Of a stretch of 31,111 nucleotides of DNA, positions 14,612-22,601 are shown one piece after another. Numbering within the stretch: the first letter of the stretch is position 1; the number at the start of each line of letters is the position of its first letter. Below the pieces are notes generated by a model, which saw nothing but the letters and a program-made list of their open reading frames with translations, had not been told where the DNA came from and made no database searches. The DNA comes from a virus. A program made the translations under genes and the position numbers. Location: the IMG/VR virus record IMGVR_UViG_3300020202_000184, positions 1 to 31,111 of that record; one strand, written 5' to 3'.

Positions 14612-15721
14612 TTATTTGTTGTTAGTTTTAGATTTATTTGTTATTTCTGCCATTACTGCTGCCATATTATAGGGCTTTGTTTCTGAGTCAGTTTGATTAA
14701 TTATTTTTACACCTGTCTTATTGATAGGCAAGCCTTCTATTAGTTCCTTCGTGCCATCAAGGTCTGCTATTGCTTTGTTTGTCCACTTATCGATTGTTTC
14801 TTTGTCGTTTTTAATTCTGCCTTCCTTTGCAAATCTTTCAATCATGGTTTTTGCCTGGTTTTTAATTGCTTCTTCTTTTGCAATCTTGGCAGCATCTTCC
14901 GCATCCTGTTTTTCCTTCTTTAATGCGGTTAGTTCGGCTTCCTTTTTTGAAAGATCTTCTTTAGCAGAATCCAGATCATTTTTTAATCCATCTGCTTCTT
15001 TGGTTTTAGCAGTTAGTTTATTTTCTATGGCCTCAATCCCAGCCAAGATTGATTCTTCATTGGCATTATCAAGTAGGCCTAGTTTATTTGTTACTTTTTT
15101 CATTTGTATTTCTTTTTTTGGTTGCTCAACCAGTTTGTTGACTACTAATTTTAATTTGTTGTAAGCCGCTATTGGTGTTTTATTGTCAAACCTCTCTTTC
15201 ACCTCTACCCCACATTCTGTATCTATCTCATCGTAGAATCCATAACTCAATGCATCGTCTGGGCTTATCCATGTTTCCTCTGCCATTCTCTGCTTCACCC
15301 AATTTTCTGATTTGTTGCACCTGCTTGCAAGAATTGAAATAATAGATTCATTTATTGCATTTAGTGCCTTATCATCTCCGCCGCTTGAATTGTGCATCAT
15401 AGTGGGAGCATAGTAGTTGCATATTCTATATTTGCCTCCTTGTATAATCCACCCTGCTGCACTTGCTGCCATTCCAACATTCCGGGTTGTTACTTTTATA
15501 GTGCTTTTCACTATTGCATTGTAAATTCCCCAAGCATCTATGACTGACCCACCTATTGAGTTTACCCACACTTCACATTCCTTCTCCCCGCTGTTCTCTA
15601 GGAAATTTAGCTCTCGTACAAAGTCTCCTTCTGTTATTCCTTTTCCATAGAGGGGATCTTCTCCTATATGTTTGTCAATAAGTATTACAGGTTTATTGTC
15701 TCTGTAAATTGTCATGCCCAT
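14612..15721 (-). CDS. Prohead protease (ClpP-like) fused to scaffold
   Basis: 369 residues. Residues ~1-175 are ClpP-like: GGSVIDAWGIYNAI, catalytic Ser87 in GMAASAAG, His110 in MMHNSSGG. The third position falls in RMAEETWISPDDALSYGF, where Glu148/149 replaces the usual Asp. Residues ~225-290 are a charged coiled coil (KLTAKTKEADGLKNDL..SKKEAELTALKKEKQDAEDAAK) typical of scaffolds. Met207 (ATG at 15103-15101) sits just at the linker and could be an internal start giving scaffold alone, as in lambda C/Nu3. It is first gene of the capsid-tail operon, 46 nt downstream of the ATAGCATA motif. Confidence 0.8.
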   Translation of the reverse strand: MGMTIYRDNKPVILIDKHIGEDPLYGKGITEGDFVRELNFLENSGEKECEVWVNSIGGSVIDAWGIYNAIVKSTIKVTTRNVGMAASAAGWIIQGGKYRICNYYAPTMMHNSSGGDDKALNAINESIISILASRCNKSENWVKQRMAEETWISPDDALSYGFYDEIDTECGVEVKERFDNKTPIAAYNKLKLVVNKLVEQPKKEIQMKKVTNKLGLLDNANEESILAGIEAIENKLTAKTKEADGLKNDLDSAKEDLSKKEAELTALKKEKQDAEDAAKIAKEEAIKNQAKTMIERFAKEGRIKNDKETIDKWTNKAIADLDGTKELIEGLPINKTGVKIINQTDSETKPYNMAAVMAEITNKSKTNNK

Positions 15722-15765
15722 GATGCAATCTTACGAAGCGATAAGAGCGAATTGAGGAATTTATG

Positions 15766-15774
15766 TTATGCTAT
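15766..15774 (-). promoter_or_regulatory. ATAGCATA motif upstream of protease/capsid operon
   Basis: Plus-strand TTATGCTAT at 15766-15774; on the minus strand it reads ATAGCATAA. Its near edge is 46 nt from the protease ATG, close to the 42 and 48 nt found for the same motif before the connector and XRE genes. An A-rich tract precedes it on the minus strand. Likely a phage promoter element. Confidence 0.5.
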
Positions 15775-15787
15775 ATTTTTTTTGTGT

Positions 15788-15866
15788 TAGTGTATTTTAC
15801 TAGGTAACACTTTTGTATATTTATATATCGGTTTATTGCTTTATAACGATTAAACAAAATACACTA
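15788..15866. promoter_or_regulatory. 11-bp inverted repeat in the divergent promoter region
   Basis: TAGTGTATTTT (15788-15798) is the exact reverse complement of AAAATACACTA (15856-15866), which ends on the A of the ATG of the plus-strand regulator gene. A second, smaller dyad GTGTTA...TAACAC lies within it (15784-15810 region). These may be operator sites for the adjacent DNA-binding-like protein or fold as an mRNA hairpin over the start codon. Confidence 0.45.
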
Positions 15867-16432
15867 TGGGCGAACTACTAACTATCGACGAGAACACCAG
15901 GCTAAGACACTGTGAGGCAGTGATCGAAAAGTCAATGAATAGTTTTTATGAAATGGGGGTTGCGTTGAGAGAGATTAAGGATAGTAAATTATATAAGGAA
16001 GGTTTTAATACTTTTGAGGAATACTGTAGTTCAAAATGGGGAATAACTAGGCAAACAGGACACCAGTATATTGAAGCATCAATAGTTTATGAAAATGTAA
16101 GCCATGGCTTACAAATATTGCCCTCTAATGAAAGACAAGTTCGCCCCCTTACTAAACTCAAAGACCCCGAACTTCAGCAAAAAGTATGGCAAGAAGTAGT
16201 TTTAGAATCCAATCAGTCTAACGAACCTATTACCGCTAAGAAAGTAGAGCAAGTAGTAATGAAGTACTGCGAACCCTGCGTGAATACTTCAATAGAATTT
16301 AGAGTAGTAGCTTACCTAAATGCCTTTTACAGGAAAAAGCTGGACGAAAAAATGAATGGTGAAAAGGAATCAACTTTCATCCGGGATATGATAGAGAAGG
16401 TTCTTGATGGAAAATATGTATTAAAAGCCTGA
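15866..16432 (+). CDS. ParB/KilA-like DNA-binding regulator of plus-strand island
   Basis: 188 residues. The region RLRHCEAVIEKSMNSFYEMG, ALREIKDSKLYK.GFNTFEEYC, SKWGITRQTGHQYIEASIVY and ERQVRPLTKLKDPELQQKVW matches a well-spread family of plasmid/phage proteins of the type CEAVIE.G...F.EVG.AL.EIRD..LY...TFE.YC...WG. It is probably a DNA-binding partition/regulatory protein; the KWGITRQTGHQYIEA section is helix-turn-helix-like. It is the first of three co-directional genes against the prevailing strand and may control them. Confidence 0.6.
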   Translation: MGELLTIDENTRLRHCEAVIEKSMNSFYEMGVALREIKDSKLYKEGFNTFEEYCSSKWGITRQTGHQYIEASIVYENVSHGLQILPSNERQVRPLTKLKDPELQQKVWQEVVLESNQSNEPITAKKVEQVVMKYCEPCVNTSIEFRVVAYLNAFYRKKLDEKMNGEKESTFIRDMIEKVLDGKYVLKA

Positions 16433-16502
16433 AATTAGCCTTAGATAAGGGGTATTTGCTTTGAGTTATAGAATTGGGTATTTTTGTGAAAACCAGATAC
16501 CT

Positions 16503-16817
16503 ATGGGACAATTAATACTTTTTATCTTAGGCGTTATATTTTATTTTTTGCCTTCTATGCTAGCCAGTAATAAAAAAAATTATTGGTCTATCTTTCTCTT
16601 GAATTTACTTCTTGGGTGGACATTATTAGGTTGGGTGATCTCGTTGATTTGGGCGGTTATGGATGATTCTACAGCACCAAAACAAACCCCTCAACAAATT
16701 ATAATTAATAACCCTTCCAATGTTACCAATGAGTTATCCAAGTTGGTGGATTTAAAAGAAAAAGGCATTCTTTCAGAGGAAGATTTTAATAAGGCCAAAG
16801 CCAAAATATTAGGGTGA
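16503..16817 (+). CDS. Superinfection immunity protein with SHOCT tail
   Basis: 104 residues from the ATG at 16503; the frame also allows a TTG start at 16461. Two membrane spans (~3-20 LILFILGVIFYFLPSML and ~28-50 SIFLLNLLLGWTLLGWVISLIW) carry the LLGWT-LGW-IsLIWA signature of the T4 Imm-type superinfection-immunity family, which blocks DNA entry of incoming phages. The C-terminal residues 76-104 (ELSKLVDLKEKGILSEEDFN KAKAKIL) are a SHOCT domain. The stop TGA abuts the next ATG. Probably expressed from the prophage or early. Confidence 0.75.
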   Translation: MGQLILFILGVIFYFLPSMLASNKKNYWSIFLLNLLLGWTLLGWVISLIWAVMDDSTAPKQTPQQIIINNPSNVTNELSKLVDLKEKGILSEEDFNKAKAKILG

Positions 16818-17288
16818 ATGAAATATCTTTTCACTATTTTAATTTTCTGCTCCTGTCAAAAGGATCCTTACTGCCCTCCAATAGGCATTGTTCCTAATGA
16901 AGTAAAAACTTACTATGATTATTTTATTAATGAAGCTGAGAAAAGAAACATTCTTCTAAAAGAAAACAAGGTAGAAATAGTGTTGTCGGGCAAATTTTAT
17001 GTTAACGGTATTCCATATATAGGATATGCAGATAACGCCAACAATAGAATTACAATTGATACCTCGGAAGGTTCTTATAAAATTTATAAAGAACACGTGA
17101 TACTTCATGAACTCGGTCATTACTTCCTCCACAGAGACCACCGAAACGATAACCTTCCTAATAATAACCCTACCTCTATTATGAATTGCTGTAATTACAC
17201 TAATTTTAATTACTATCCTTATAAGAGAGAATATTATTTAAATGAGTTATTCTGTCCTCATACTGAATCACCTGATTGGGGTAATTAG
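16818..17288 (+). CDS. Lipoprotein zinc metalloprotease
   Basis: 156 residues. N-terminal MKYLFTILIFCSCQKD has a signal peptide with lipobox-like cysteines at 11 or 13, so a lipid-anchored product on the outer face is expected. HELGH at 97-101 with further His at 105 and 108 and a downstream SIMN at 120-123 resembles an HExxH(x)nH zinc site with a Met-turn. Many Bacteroidota lipoproteins share the HELGH-L-R-H..P.SIMN arrangement. Cys at 18, 124, 125, 146 could bond. It follows the immunity gene directly. Likely a lysogenic-conversion gene acting on the cell surface; target unknown. Its stop overlaps the stop of the converging minus-strand gene. Confidence 0.75.
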   Translation: MKYLFTILIFCSCQKDPYCPPIGIVPNEVKTYYDYFINEAEKRNILLKENKVEIVLSGKFYVNGIPYIGYADNANNRITIDTSEGSYKIYKEHVILHELGHYFLHRDHRNDNLPNNNPTSIMNCCNYTNFNYYPYKREYYLNELFCPHTESPDWGN

Positions 17289-18085
17289 TATTCTATTGTT
17301 ACCCATCCCCTATTAAATGAAGTCGAATCGAAAGAGGTGCTATCATAAGATCCTCCTGTCACTCTAAATAACCTTATTTTAGTTGAGTCTATAAATACAA
17401 CCCCTCCGTCCATGCCGCCTAGCGTATCTGTTAAATAAAGAGTAGATATAGAGTTGGACGCATCATTTATTATTACAACAGACGTGACTCTTATTTTAAT
17501 AAAATCTGCCCCTATACCATGATTAACATCTACCTGACTTGTAGCGTCCATATTCCAATCTCCAATCTCAATAATTTTAGTTTTTAATCTTGGAATAACT
17601 GACTCGACGCCTGCGGAGGTTCTATATATTGGTGCTCCCTCTAACATATATTTAACTGTAGCCCCATTATAATTAGCTAGCCCCGATCCTGAAGCCCCGG
17701 CAGACAATGCCAACTTATCCACTCTATGTAAATCTCTGTCTACCCCGTCGCTCCATGTTACCGGGTCGCCGGACCTGTAGTCAGTTACTACACCCCATAC
17801 CAATGTGTCTGATCCAGTGGTAATCAATGAGGCGTTTGCATCCACTTCATAAATCTCTCCATTGTAATAAATGGCTCCGGCTGTAATACTTGATGTTCCG
17901 GGAATATTCGCAGTAACCACGCAGCCGTAAAGTACAATCAAATCTCCGGTAGTGTATGATCCCAGCAATCCCTTAATGATATTGCCGGTAGTATCTTGTA
18001 TGGATTCTTTAATGTGGTCATGGGTAGCCTTTATATATGGCGCCTTCTGATTTCCTGTAATATTGGTGGTGTCTATTTTTTTCAT
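17285..18085 (-). CDS. Tail fibre / baseplate tip protein
   Basis: 266 residues. N-terminal MKKIDTTNITGNQKAPYIKA, then beta-rich segments with GLLGSYTTGDLIVLYGCVVT, AGAIYYNGEIYEVDANASLI. The C-terminus has IIEIGDWNMDATSQVDVNHG IGADFIKIRVTSVVI, a typical fibre tip module. Adjacent to the baseplate J operon, so it is probably a second, short fibre or baseplate-attached spike. Two adjacent Ser/Asp/Thr/Phe short repeats (DSTSFDSTSF) near residue 250 are repetitive. Confidence 0.65.
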   Translation of the reverse strand: MKKIDTTNITGNQKAPYIKATHDHIKESIQDTTGNIIKGLLGSYTTGDLIVLYGCVVTANIPGTSSITAGAIYYNGEIYEVDANASLITTGSDTLVWGVVTDYRSGDPVTWSDGVDRDLHRVDKLALSAGASGSGLANYNGATVKYMLEGAPIYRTSAGVESVIPRLKTKIIEIGDWNMDATSQVDVNHGIGADFIKIRVTSVVIINDASNSISTLYLTDTLGGMDGGVVFIDSTKIRLFRVTGGSYDSTSFDSTSFNRGWVTIEY

Positions 18086-18086
18086 A

Positions 18087-18779
18087 TTAGTAACTTGTAT
18101 ATTCTGCTGTTGATCCGTAAATCTTATATCTATTAATTAAGGAAGTCATTTGAAAATACTTATCGTCGCTTGTACTTGGTATCGTTGCTGCTGGATAAAA
18201 TACTGTAAAATTAGCTCCCGACGTATTTATTGAAGTTTCTCCTATATAGTCTTCTGATAAAGAAGCGAACTCCGGCACGCTGCTGGTTGAATATACTGCG
18301 CTAATCAGAGAGGTTTCAGCGGTATAAAAGGTGTTACTGTCCCTGTCGTTGCTGACTATATAAAAATCCGAAGTGAGTCCTGTTGAAGGTTGGCGGAATG
18401 TAGCAGCGAACCACTTATTTAATATCCACTCTAGCATTATCTTCTGACAGTTATATTTTATTCTTTCTCTTGCTCCCCTGAAATCAGCTACTACTTGTAC
18501 CCAATATTCTGTATTTGTTGGGATCTTGTTCGTGTTGTCTTCTATCGCCTCGTAAATCCGGTTTTGATAATTAACTCTGTCGTATCTTAAATAAGCCGTT
18601 ACGCTTGACCATGTAGTTGCTGAATCTCCCTCTATATAAGAATTGAAGAAATTATCCCGGTTCCATTGAATAGGTTCTACGATAGATTGAAGCATACCTA
18701 ACCTTACTGCCTGTCTTTTCGTGATAGGCGTAAGCCGTTGGGCCTGTAAATTAAAATCACATTCGTAAGAAAAACTCAT
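18087..18779 (-). CDS. Baseplate/tail protein with carbohydrate-binding-like module
   Basis: 230 residues. N-terminal part (TPITKRQAVRLGMLQSIVEP) and C-terminal part (EWILNKWFAATFRQP) frame a module at ~55-95: W-SSVTAYLRYDRVNYQNRIYEA then NKIPTNTEYW, like CBM5/12 chitin-binding repeats (W..Y..gD.V...g.iY.a...n...P....W). It lies just after gpJ-like and before the fibre gene, the place of tail protein I in Mu- and P2-like phages. Overlap with gpJ is ATGA. Confidence 0.55.
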   Translation of the reverse strand: MSFSYECDFNLQAQRLTPITKRQAVRLGMLQSIVEPIQWNRDNFFNSYIEGDSATTWSSVTAYLRYDRVNYQNRIYEAIEDNTNKIPTNTEYWVQVVADFRGARERIKYNCQKIMLEWILNKWFAATFRQPSTGLTSDFYIVSNDRDSNTFYTAETSLISAVYSTSSVPEFASLSEDYIGETSINTSGANFTVFYPAATIPSTSDDKYFQMTSLINRYKIYGSTAEYTSY

Positions 18780-19627
18780 ACTGCGGTATAGGTTAAAGTA
18801 TCTGAGAAGGTTTGCCCGGAAGTAGTTTCTTCCACTATGTACCCTGCAGCCGTGCTGTACTCTCTTAGATTTACCCCTGTTGAAAGTTTGTATACTACTG
18901 TTCTACTGGCAAAGGCTGTTGTATTTGCCCTGGCGCCGACTTCAGTTATATTAACATCTTCCACTCCTTCTACTGATTGGATTGCGTCAATTATTCCCAG
19001 GACTGTTACTGTTCCGTCGAAGTTCTCAGCGCTTGAAAGGTTTTCCATGTAGTCTTCCAAGGCTGCTTCTACGTTAGTTTGAATTACTGAGGAATACTGA
19101 CCACTATAATATATAGTGCCTACGATATATAGTTTGTCTGAGGTAAGAGATACCACATTTATTTGTGTACCTGCGGGTTTAATGATAGCCAGATAATCTT
19201 CCAGGGCCGTCTGTTCTGCTCCTGAAAGTGCTACCGGCGGATCTGACTTAGCTACTTTTGCCTGAACTACTAAATTGCCGGTTTCTTTTACTGAACATCT
19301 GGTGATAATCTTGAGCGCCTCATTAACTTCCGGGTATGCTATTTCAAATGTCGTAGTGTCGAGTTCTACAAAATCCCCAAACTGAAATTCCAAAATCTTA
19401 GCTCTTAACCATGCTGCGGAACCTATTGCCTGAGCGTTAATTATAGTTTCAATGTCTTCAATATAAGAGTCTATTAATTGCTCCAGAACGGAGATATTCG
19501 TAGCTGTCACAAAAAATATCTGTCCAAATATTGACACCTGGGAATTACTTGTAAGCCCAGACAAAGCCGGAAGGCTCGCCTTGGTATCTAACATCTGTTG
19601 TTTAATTACTTCTATTGATCTTGCCAT
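18776..19627 (-). CDS. Baseplate J-like protein
   Basis: 283 residues. The central PPVALSGAEQTALEDYLAII-KPAGTQINVVSLTSDKLYI and VEGVEDVNITEVGARANTTA regions are typical of gpJ/gp47-type baseplate wedge proteins: repeated alpha/beta units with ..T..E...L..YL..I.P.G..v.V.... It is needed for baseplate assembly in contractile tails. It lies apart from the other baseplate genes (gp25/W-like at 6.4 kb), with capsid and tail genes between. TAATG-type overlap with the next upstream gene at 19627. Confidence 0.8.
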   Translation of the reverse strand: MARSIEVIKQQMLDTKASLPALSGLTSNSQVSIFGQIFFVTATNISVLEQLIDSYIEDIETIINAQAIGSAAWLRAKILEFQFGDFVELDTTTFEIAYPEVNEALKIITRCSVKETGNLVVQAKVAKSDPPVALSGAEQTALEDYLAIIKPAGTQINVVSLTSDKLYIVGTIYYSGQYSSVIQTNVEAALEDYMENLSSAENFDGTVTVLGIIDAIQSVEGVEDVNITEVGARANTTAFASRTVVYKLSTGVNLREYSTAAGYIVEETTSGQTFSDTLTYTAV

Positions 19628-20160
19628 TAGTCAAATTCTTTATCTGTTCTTACTCCGTCCACTGTATTAGGGTCTATCTGTAAATCGGTAGTTAATGTTA
19701 AAGTTTCAATTGTAGCCTCCTGTGAGTTTCTTGGATTCTCTGCTACCCTGTCCTGATAGTTGGTTATAAAATCCATTACCCAAACATATATATTAGTGTG
19801 CTTGGGATCGGTTTGCTCTGCTACTCTTTGAAGTTTTCCTGCGTCCGTTGGTTTTAAATCCTGAACTGAATAAAACACGTTTTCCCTTAAATCAAATATT
19901 TCCAGGTCTTCCTCATTCTCACTAGTATTATAACTTTGGCTACATATATAAAGCCTCACCACTAATCTATCGGCGTTCTGAATTCCTTTCCCCATTTGCC
20001 CCCATTCGATTACAGGAAAATCTATAAATACCGCAGGAAAATTAAAAGGAATCTGCTGTCCTTCATCGGAATACAAAATCTGATTATTCCACAGCCTCAC
20101 GTGAATCCCAGAAATATCTGTCTCTAATTTATTTCGTATGTCCTGGTATAAACTTTTCAC
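19627..20160 (-). CDS. Tail terminator / conserved head-tail protein
   Basis: 177 residues. MKSLYQDIRNKLETDISGIH; WNNQILYSDEGQQIPFNFPA; VFIDFPVIEWGQMGKGIQN; TNIYVWVMDFITNYQDRV. The alpha/beta pattern with strands VRLYICSQSYN and LQRVAEQTDPKHTNIYVWVM resembles the small tail-terminator (gpU-like) fold, and its place after the virion morphogenesis protein supports this. No sequence family is recognised with certainty. Confidence 0.5.
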   Translation of the reverse strand: MKSLYQDIRNKLETDISGIHVRLWNNQILYSDEGQQIPFNFPAVFIDFPVIEWGQMGKGIQNADRLVVRLYICSQSYNTSENEEDLEIFDLRENVFYSVQDLKPTDAGKLQRVAEQTDPKHTNIYVWVMDFITNYQDRVAENPRNSQEATIETLTLTTDLQIDPNTVDGVRTDKEFD

Positions 20161-20555
20161 TTTAATGCTCCTTTTATCATTCCATTAATTATTCTACTAT
20201 TCTTCTTATTTAAATTTTCAGACTCGCCCATAAATTTCCTTTGTGGTAGTCTTTTAGTTCCTTCATTATGATAAAAACCATATGGCGCATCGTTAATAAT
20301 TGTTATCCTTGTTTGAGTATGCACATAACTGAAACTCCTTCTTAGTCTTCCACTCTTCACTAATATTGCCCTTCCTGAATCTCTATTTTTCCTTGGTTCC
20401 CATGGATGCACTGTTGCATCGTCAAAGCCTTGTTTCCTCCAGTTGTCTTTAAAATGATTAACTGAAGTATTGGCAATTAATCTAGGTAACCCAGCACGAC
20501 TTCGTGCATAATTCCTTATGCCTTCTTTTATTGCGTCTTCAAACTTCTGGCTCAT
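20157..20555 (-). CDS. Phage virion morphogenesis protein (gpG/HK97 gp10-like)
   Basis: 132 residues. VNHFKDNWRKQGFDDATVHP, ILVKSGRLRRSFSY, IINDAPYGFYHNEGTKRLPQ, RKFMGESENL. The S-GRL-SF, Y..-HN-GT and P-RKF-G motifs are classic for phage virion morphogenesis / head closure proteins of Mu and relatives. Overlaps both neighbours by ATGA. Acts in head-tail joining. Confidence 0.8.
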   Translation of the reverse strand: MSQKFEDAIKEGIRNYARSRAGLPRLIANTSVNHFKDNWRKQGFDDATVHPWEPRKNRDSGRAILVKSGRLRRSFSYVHTQTRITIINDAPYGFYHNEGTKRLPQRKFMGESENLNKKNSRIINGMIKGALK

Positions 20556-21343
20556 GCATACTTTACAAATGGTAGCCCAAAATTAAGTTTAGCCCACTCC
20601 TTATATCTTTCAGGTATCTGCTTAAAATAAGGATGAAATCCGTTAAAGATTTTTCCTGTCTTGCCCACATTGTTCTGAAAGAACTTATCTATTGGCGGAA
20701 GTTCAACCGTTCTATTTACTATATCCGTAATCTTACCTTCTTCCAAACTTTTTGTGGTACATCTGCACCGCCAGGACCAAGGAGGATAATACTTATTCCA
20801 GAAGTTGTCATTAACCGGTCTAATCACTCCATCCAACTTTTTATGTTCCGGTCTTACCCGGTCGTCACCTACTGTCACATATTCAAGTAAAGGCAAAATC
20901 TCTCTGTCCTGCCAAATCCTTATCCACCGTTTCCCGGCTCTTGCACTTTCTACTACAAATTCATATTCAGTTCTCAGCCAACTTTTATTATACTGCTTGT
21001 AAACCTCCAAAGCTCTTTTCCTGAATACCTCCCACTCTACTGGTTTTCCTTCTTCTATTAAAAAACTTTCAAAATCCTTAATCTGTTGAAAGGTTTTAGC
21101 CCCTGAGAATAATTGAATATTTTCGTACAATAACGCTCTTAACGTTTGCGCTTCCTGTGATTCAATGCTTTCAAAGACCTCATCAATAGCCTTCATGTAT
21201 TCCTGTACATAGTAAAAGTAAAGGTTTACCGGCAACTCAAATACGTCTATACTTCCTTCATATACACCTCTTATTATCCGCTCTGCTTCGCTGTTTGGAA
21301 TAAAATCATCCTTCTCGTTCTTAATGGTCGTGATCGCACCCAT
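20552..21343 (-). CDS. Mu gpF-like head morphogenesis protein
   Basis: 263 residues. The diagnostic C-terminal core YVTVGDDRVRPEHKKLDGVI then RPVNDNFWNKYYPPWSWRCR matches the Mu F-like minor head protein family: ..T..D.R.RpeHk.LdG......D.fW....PP..w.CRC. Likely a minor capsid protein packaged with the head. Its start lies in the portal gene end (23-nt overlap). Confidence 0.85.
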   Translation of the reverse strand: MGAITTIKNEKDDFIPNSEAERIIRGVYEGSIDVFELPVNLYFYYVQEYMKAIDEVFESIESQEAQTLRALLYENIQLFSGAKTFQQIKDFESFLIEEGKPVEWEVFRKRALEVYKQYNKSWLRTEYEFVVESARAGKRWIRIWQDREILPLLEYVTVGDDRVRPEHKKLDGVIRPVNDNFWNKYYPPWSWRCRCTTKSLEEGKITDIVNRTVELPPIDKFFQNNVGKTGKIFNGFHPYFKQIPERYKEWAKLNFGLPFVKYA

Positions 21344-22601
21344 ACAATGATTCTATCTGGTTTTTCATGTACTGAAAACTTTCTCCGTTCCCTTTGTTTT
21401 CTTTTATTGCTGTCTTCTTTTTAATTTTATACCCTGTTCTTTCCTCGACTACTTTGGGATCCACCTCGTAACCTGATTCCGATAATGATTTGACTATACC
21501 GGCAAATCTTTCATTGCTTTCGTCTTTCTCCTTCTCAGCTTCTTGTATCTCTTTATCGTTGCTGAATTTAAAATAATATCCATCTGGTATTACAAAACCT
21601 AAATTCTTAAGTTTTGGAATCAGGGAATTATTGACTACATTTTCTGCGAAAGTATTATCAATAGCCTCAACTTCTCGTAATGCCTTATCCACTGACTCGT
21701 TAGTGCCACCTAACTTACCTGGGGTTGAGTCCAGGGCATCAGCATGCCCTAATATTATTTTGGATATTTTCTTATGTAGCCTTTCCTCAAAATTATCATA
21801 ACTTTCATACCCTTTCCCTTTTGCTGCGGCATCCAATAACTCTATTTCGTCCATCGGGTCAATTATAGCATATCCGCTTGATCCCATATTCTGCAATGCT
21901 TCTTCTAATATTGTCCTATCTGGACTATCTTTGGAAGTTTTACCCACCCTGTAGGGTTGTCCAAACATATCTACATAATCAGCATTATTTCCTGCGAGTG
22001 CCCTTAAGTATATTTCCGAGATTCCAACTTTATACAATAGCCCATATCCACACTTACTTGCGCCTGTCTCAGTTGGGGTTGACACATATAAGCACCAATC
22101 CCTTAACTCAGGAGAATTAAAATCAATACCATAGAATACATATTCATATTGAGATACCACTAATCTATCTGGGCTTACTAGCTGTCTTTTTATTAACTCA
22201 ATATCCTTCAATTCTCCATTAGATATTTCACACCAATTAATAAGGCTATATCCAAAGAACTGCGCATCGAGTATGTAGTTAAGGAGAAGATTAAACCAGT
22301 TGGATTTAAATATCTTTGTTGCCTTCTCATCTATTGCTCCTTTCTCATTGCAAATAGAAAAATCTTTTAAAAGCGTTAAGTTTTTTCTTCTTGTCATTGC
22401 TGACGTAACCTGACTGTCTACAATTGTATCCATATACAGGTTTTGCATCTTTACCCTATATGGATTAAATGCTTGTTCAGCCTCTATTATAGCGGCTCGC
22501 CAAGACGCAGCATCCTGCTTAGATCTTCTGACCTGATGAAATCTCTTATTCTGGTCAATTTTCTTTCCCCTCTTAAAGATATTTTTAATGCTTGCTATCA
22601 T
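21321..22601 (-). CDS. Portal protein (DUF935 / Mu gp29-like)
   Basis: 426 residues. MIASIKNIFKRGKKIDQNKR; SQVTSAMTRRKNLTLLKDFS; LDAQFFGYSLINWCEISNGE; RLHKKISKIILGHADALDST; GGTNESVDKALREVEAIDNT. The pattern D-h-h..R...L...F.I and the GYS..E..W segment are those of DUF935 portals from Mu-like phages. The C-terminal ~80 residues are charged and helical (EEAEKEKDESNERFAGIVKS). It is a 12-mer ring at the head vertex in the family. It follows the connector gene without a gap. Confidence 0.8.
   Translation of the reverse strand: MIASIKNIFKRGKKIDQNKRFHQVRRSKQDAASWRAAIIEAEQAFNPYRVKMQNLYMDTIVDSQVTSAMTRRKNLTLLKDFSICNEKGAIDEKATKIFKSNWFNLLLNYILDAQFFGYSLINWCEISNGELKDIELIKRQLVSPDRLVVSQYEYVFYGIDFNSPELRDWCLYVSTPTETGASKCGYGLLYKVGISEIYLRALAGNNADYVDMFGQPYRVGKTSKDSPDRTILEEALQNMGSSGYAIIDPMDEIELLDAAAKGKGYESYDNFEERLHKKISKIILGHADALDSTPGKLGGTNESVDKALREVEAIDNTFAENVVNNSLIPKLKNLGFVIPDGYYFKFSNDKEIQEAEKEKDESNERFAGIVKSLSESGYEVDPKVVEERTGYKIKKKTAIKENKGNGESFQYMKNQIESLYGCDHDH

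Noticed and set aside
14721-15164. Plus-strand open frame of 147 codons opposite the scaffold
   Set aside because: It is antisense to a Lys/Glu coiled coil, which always yields a long Ser/Phe/Leu-rich mirror frame.
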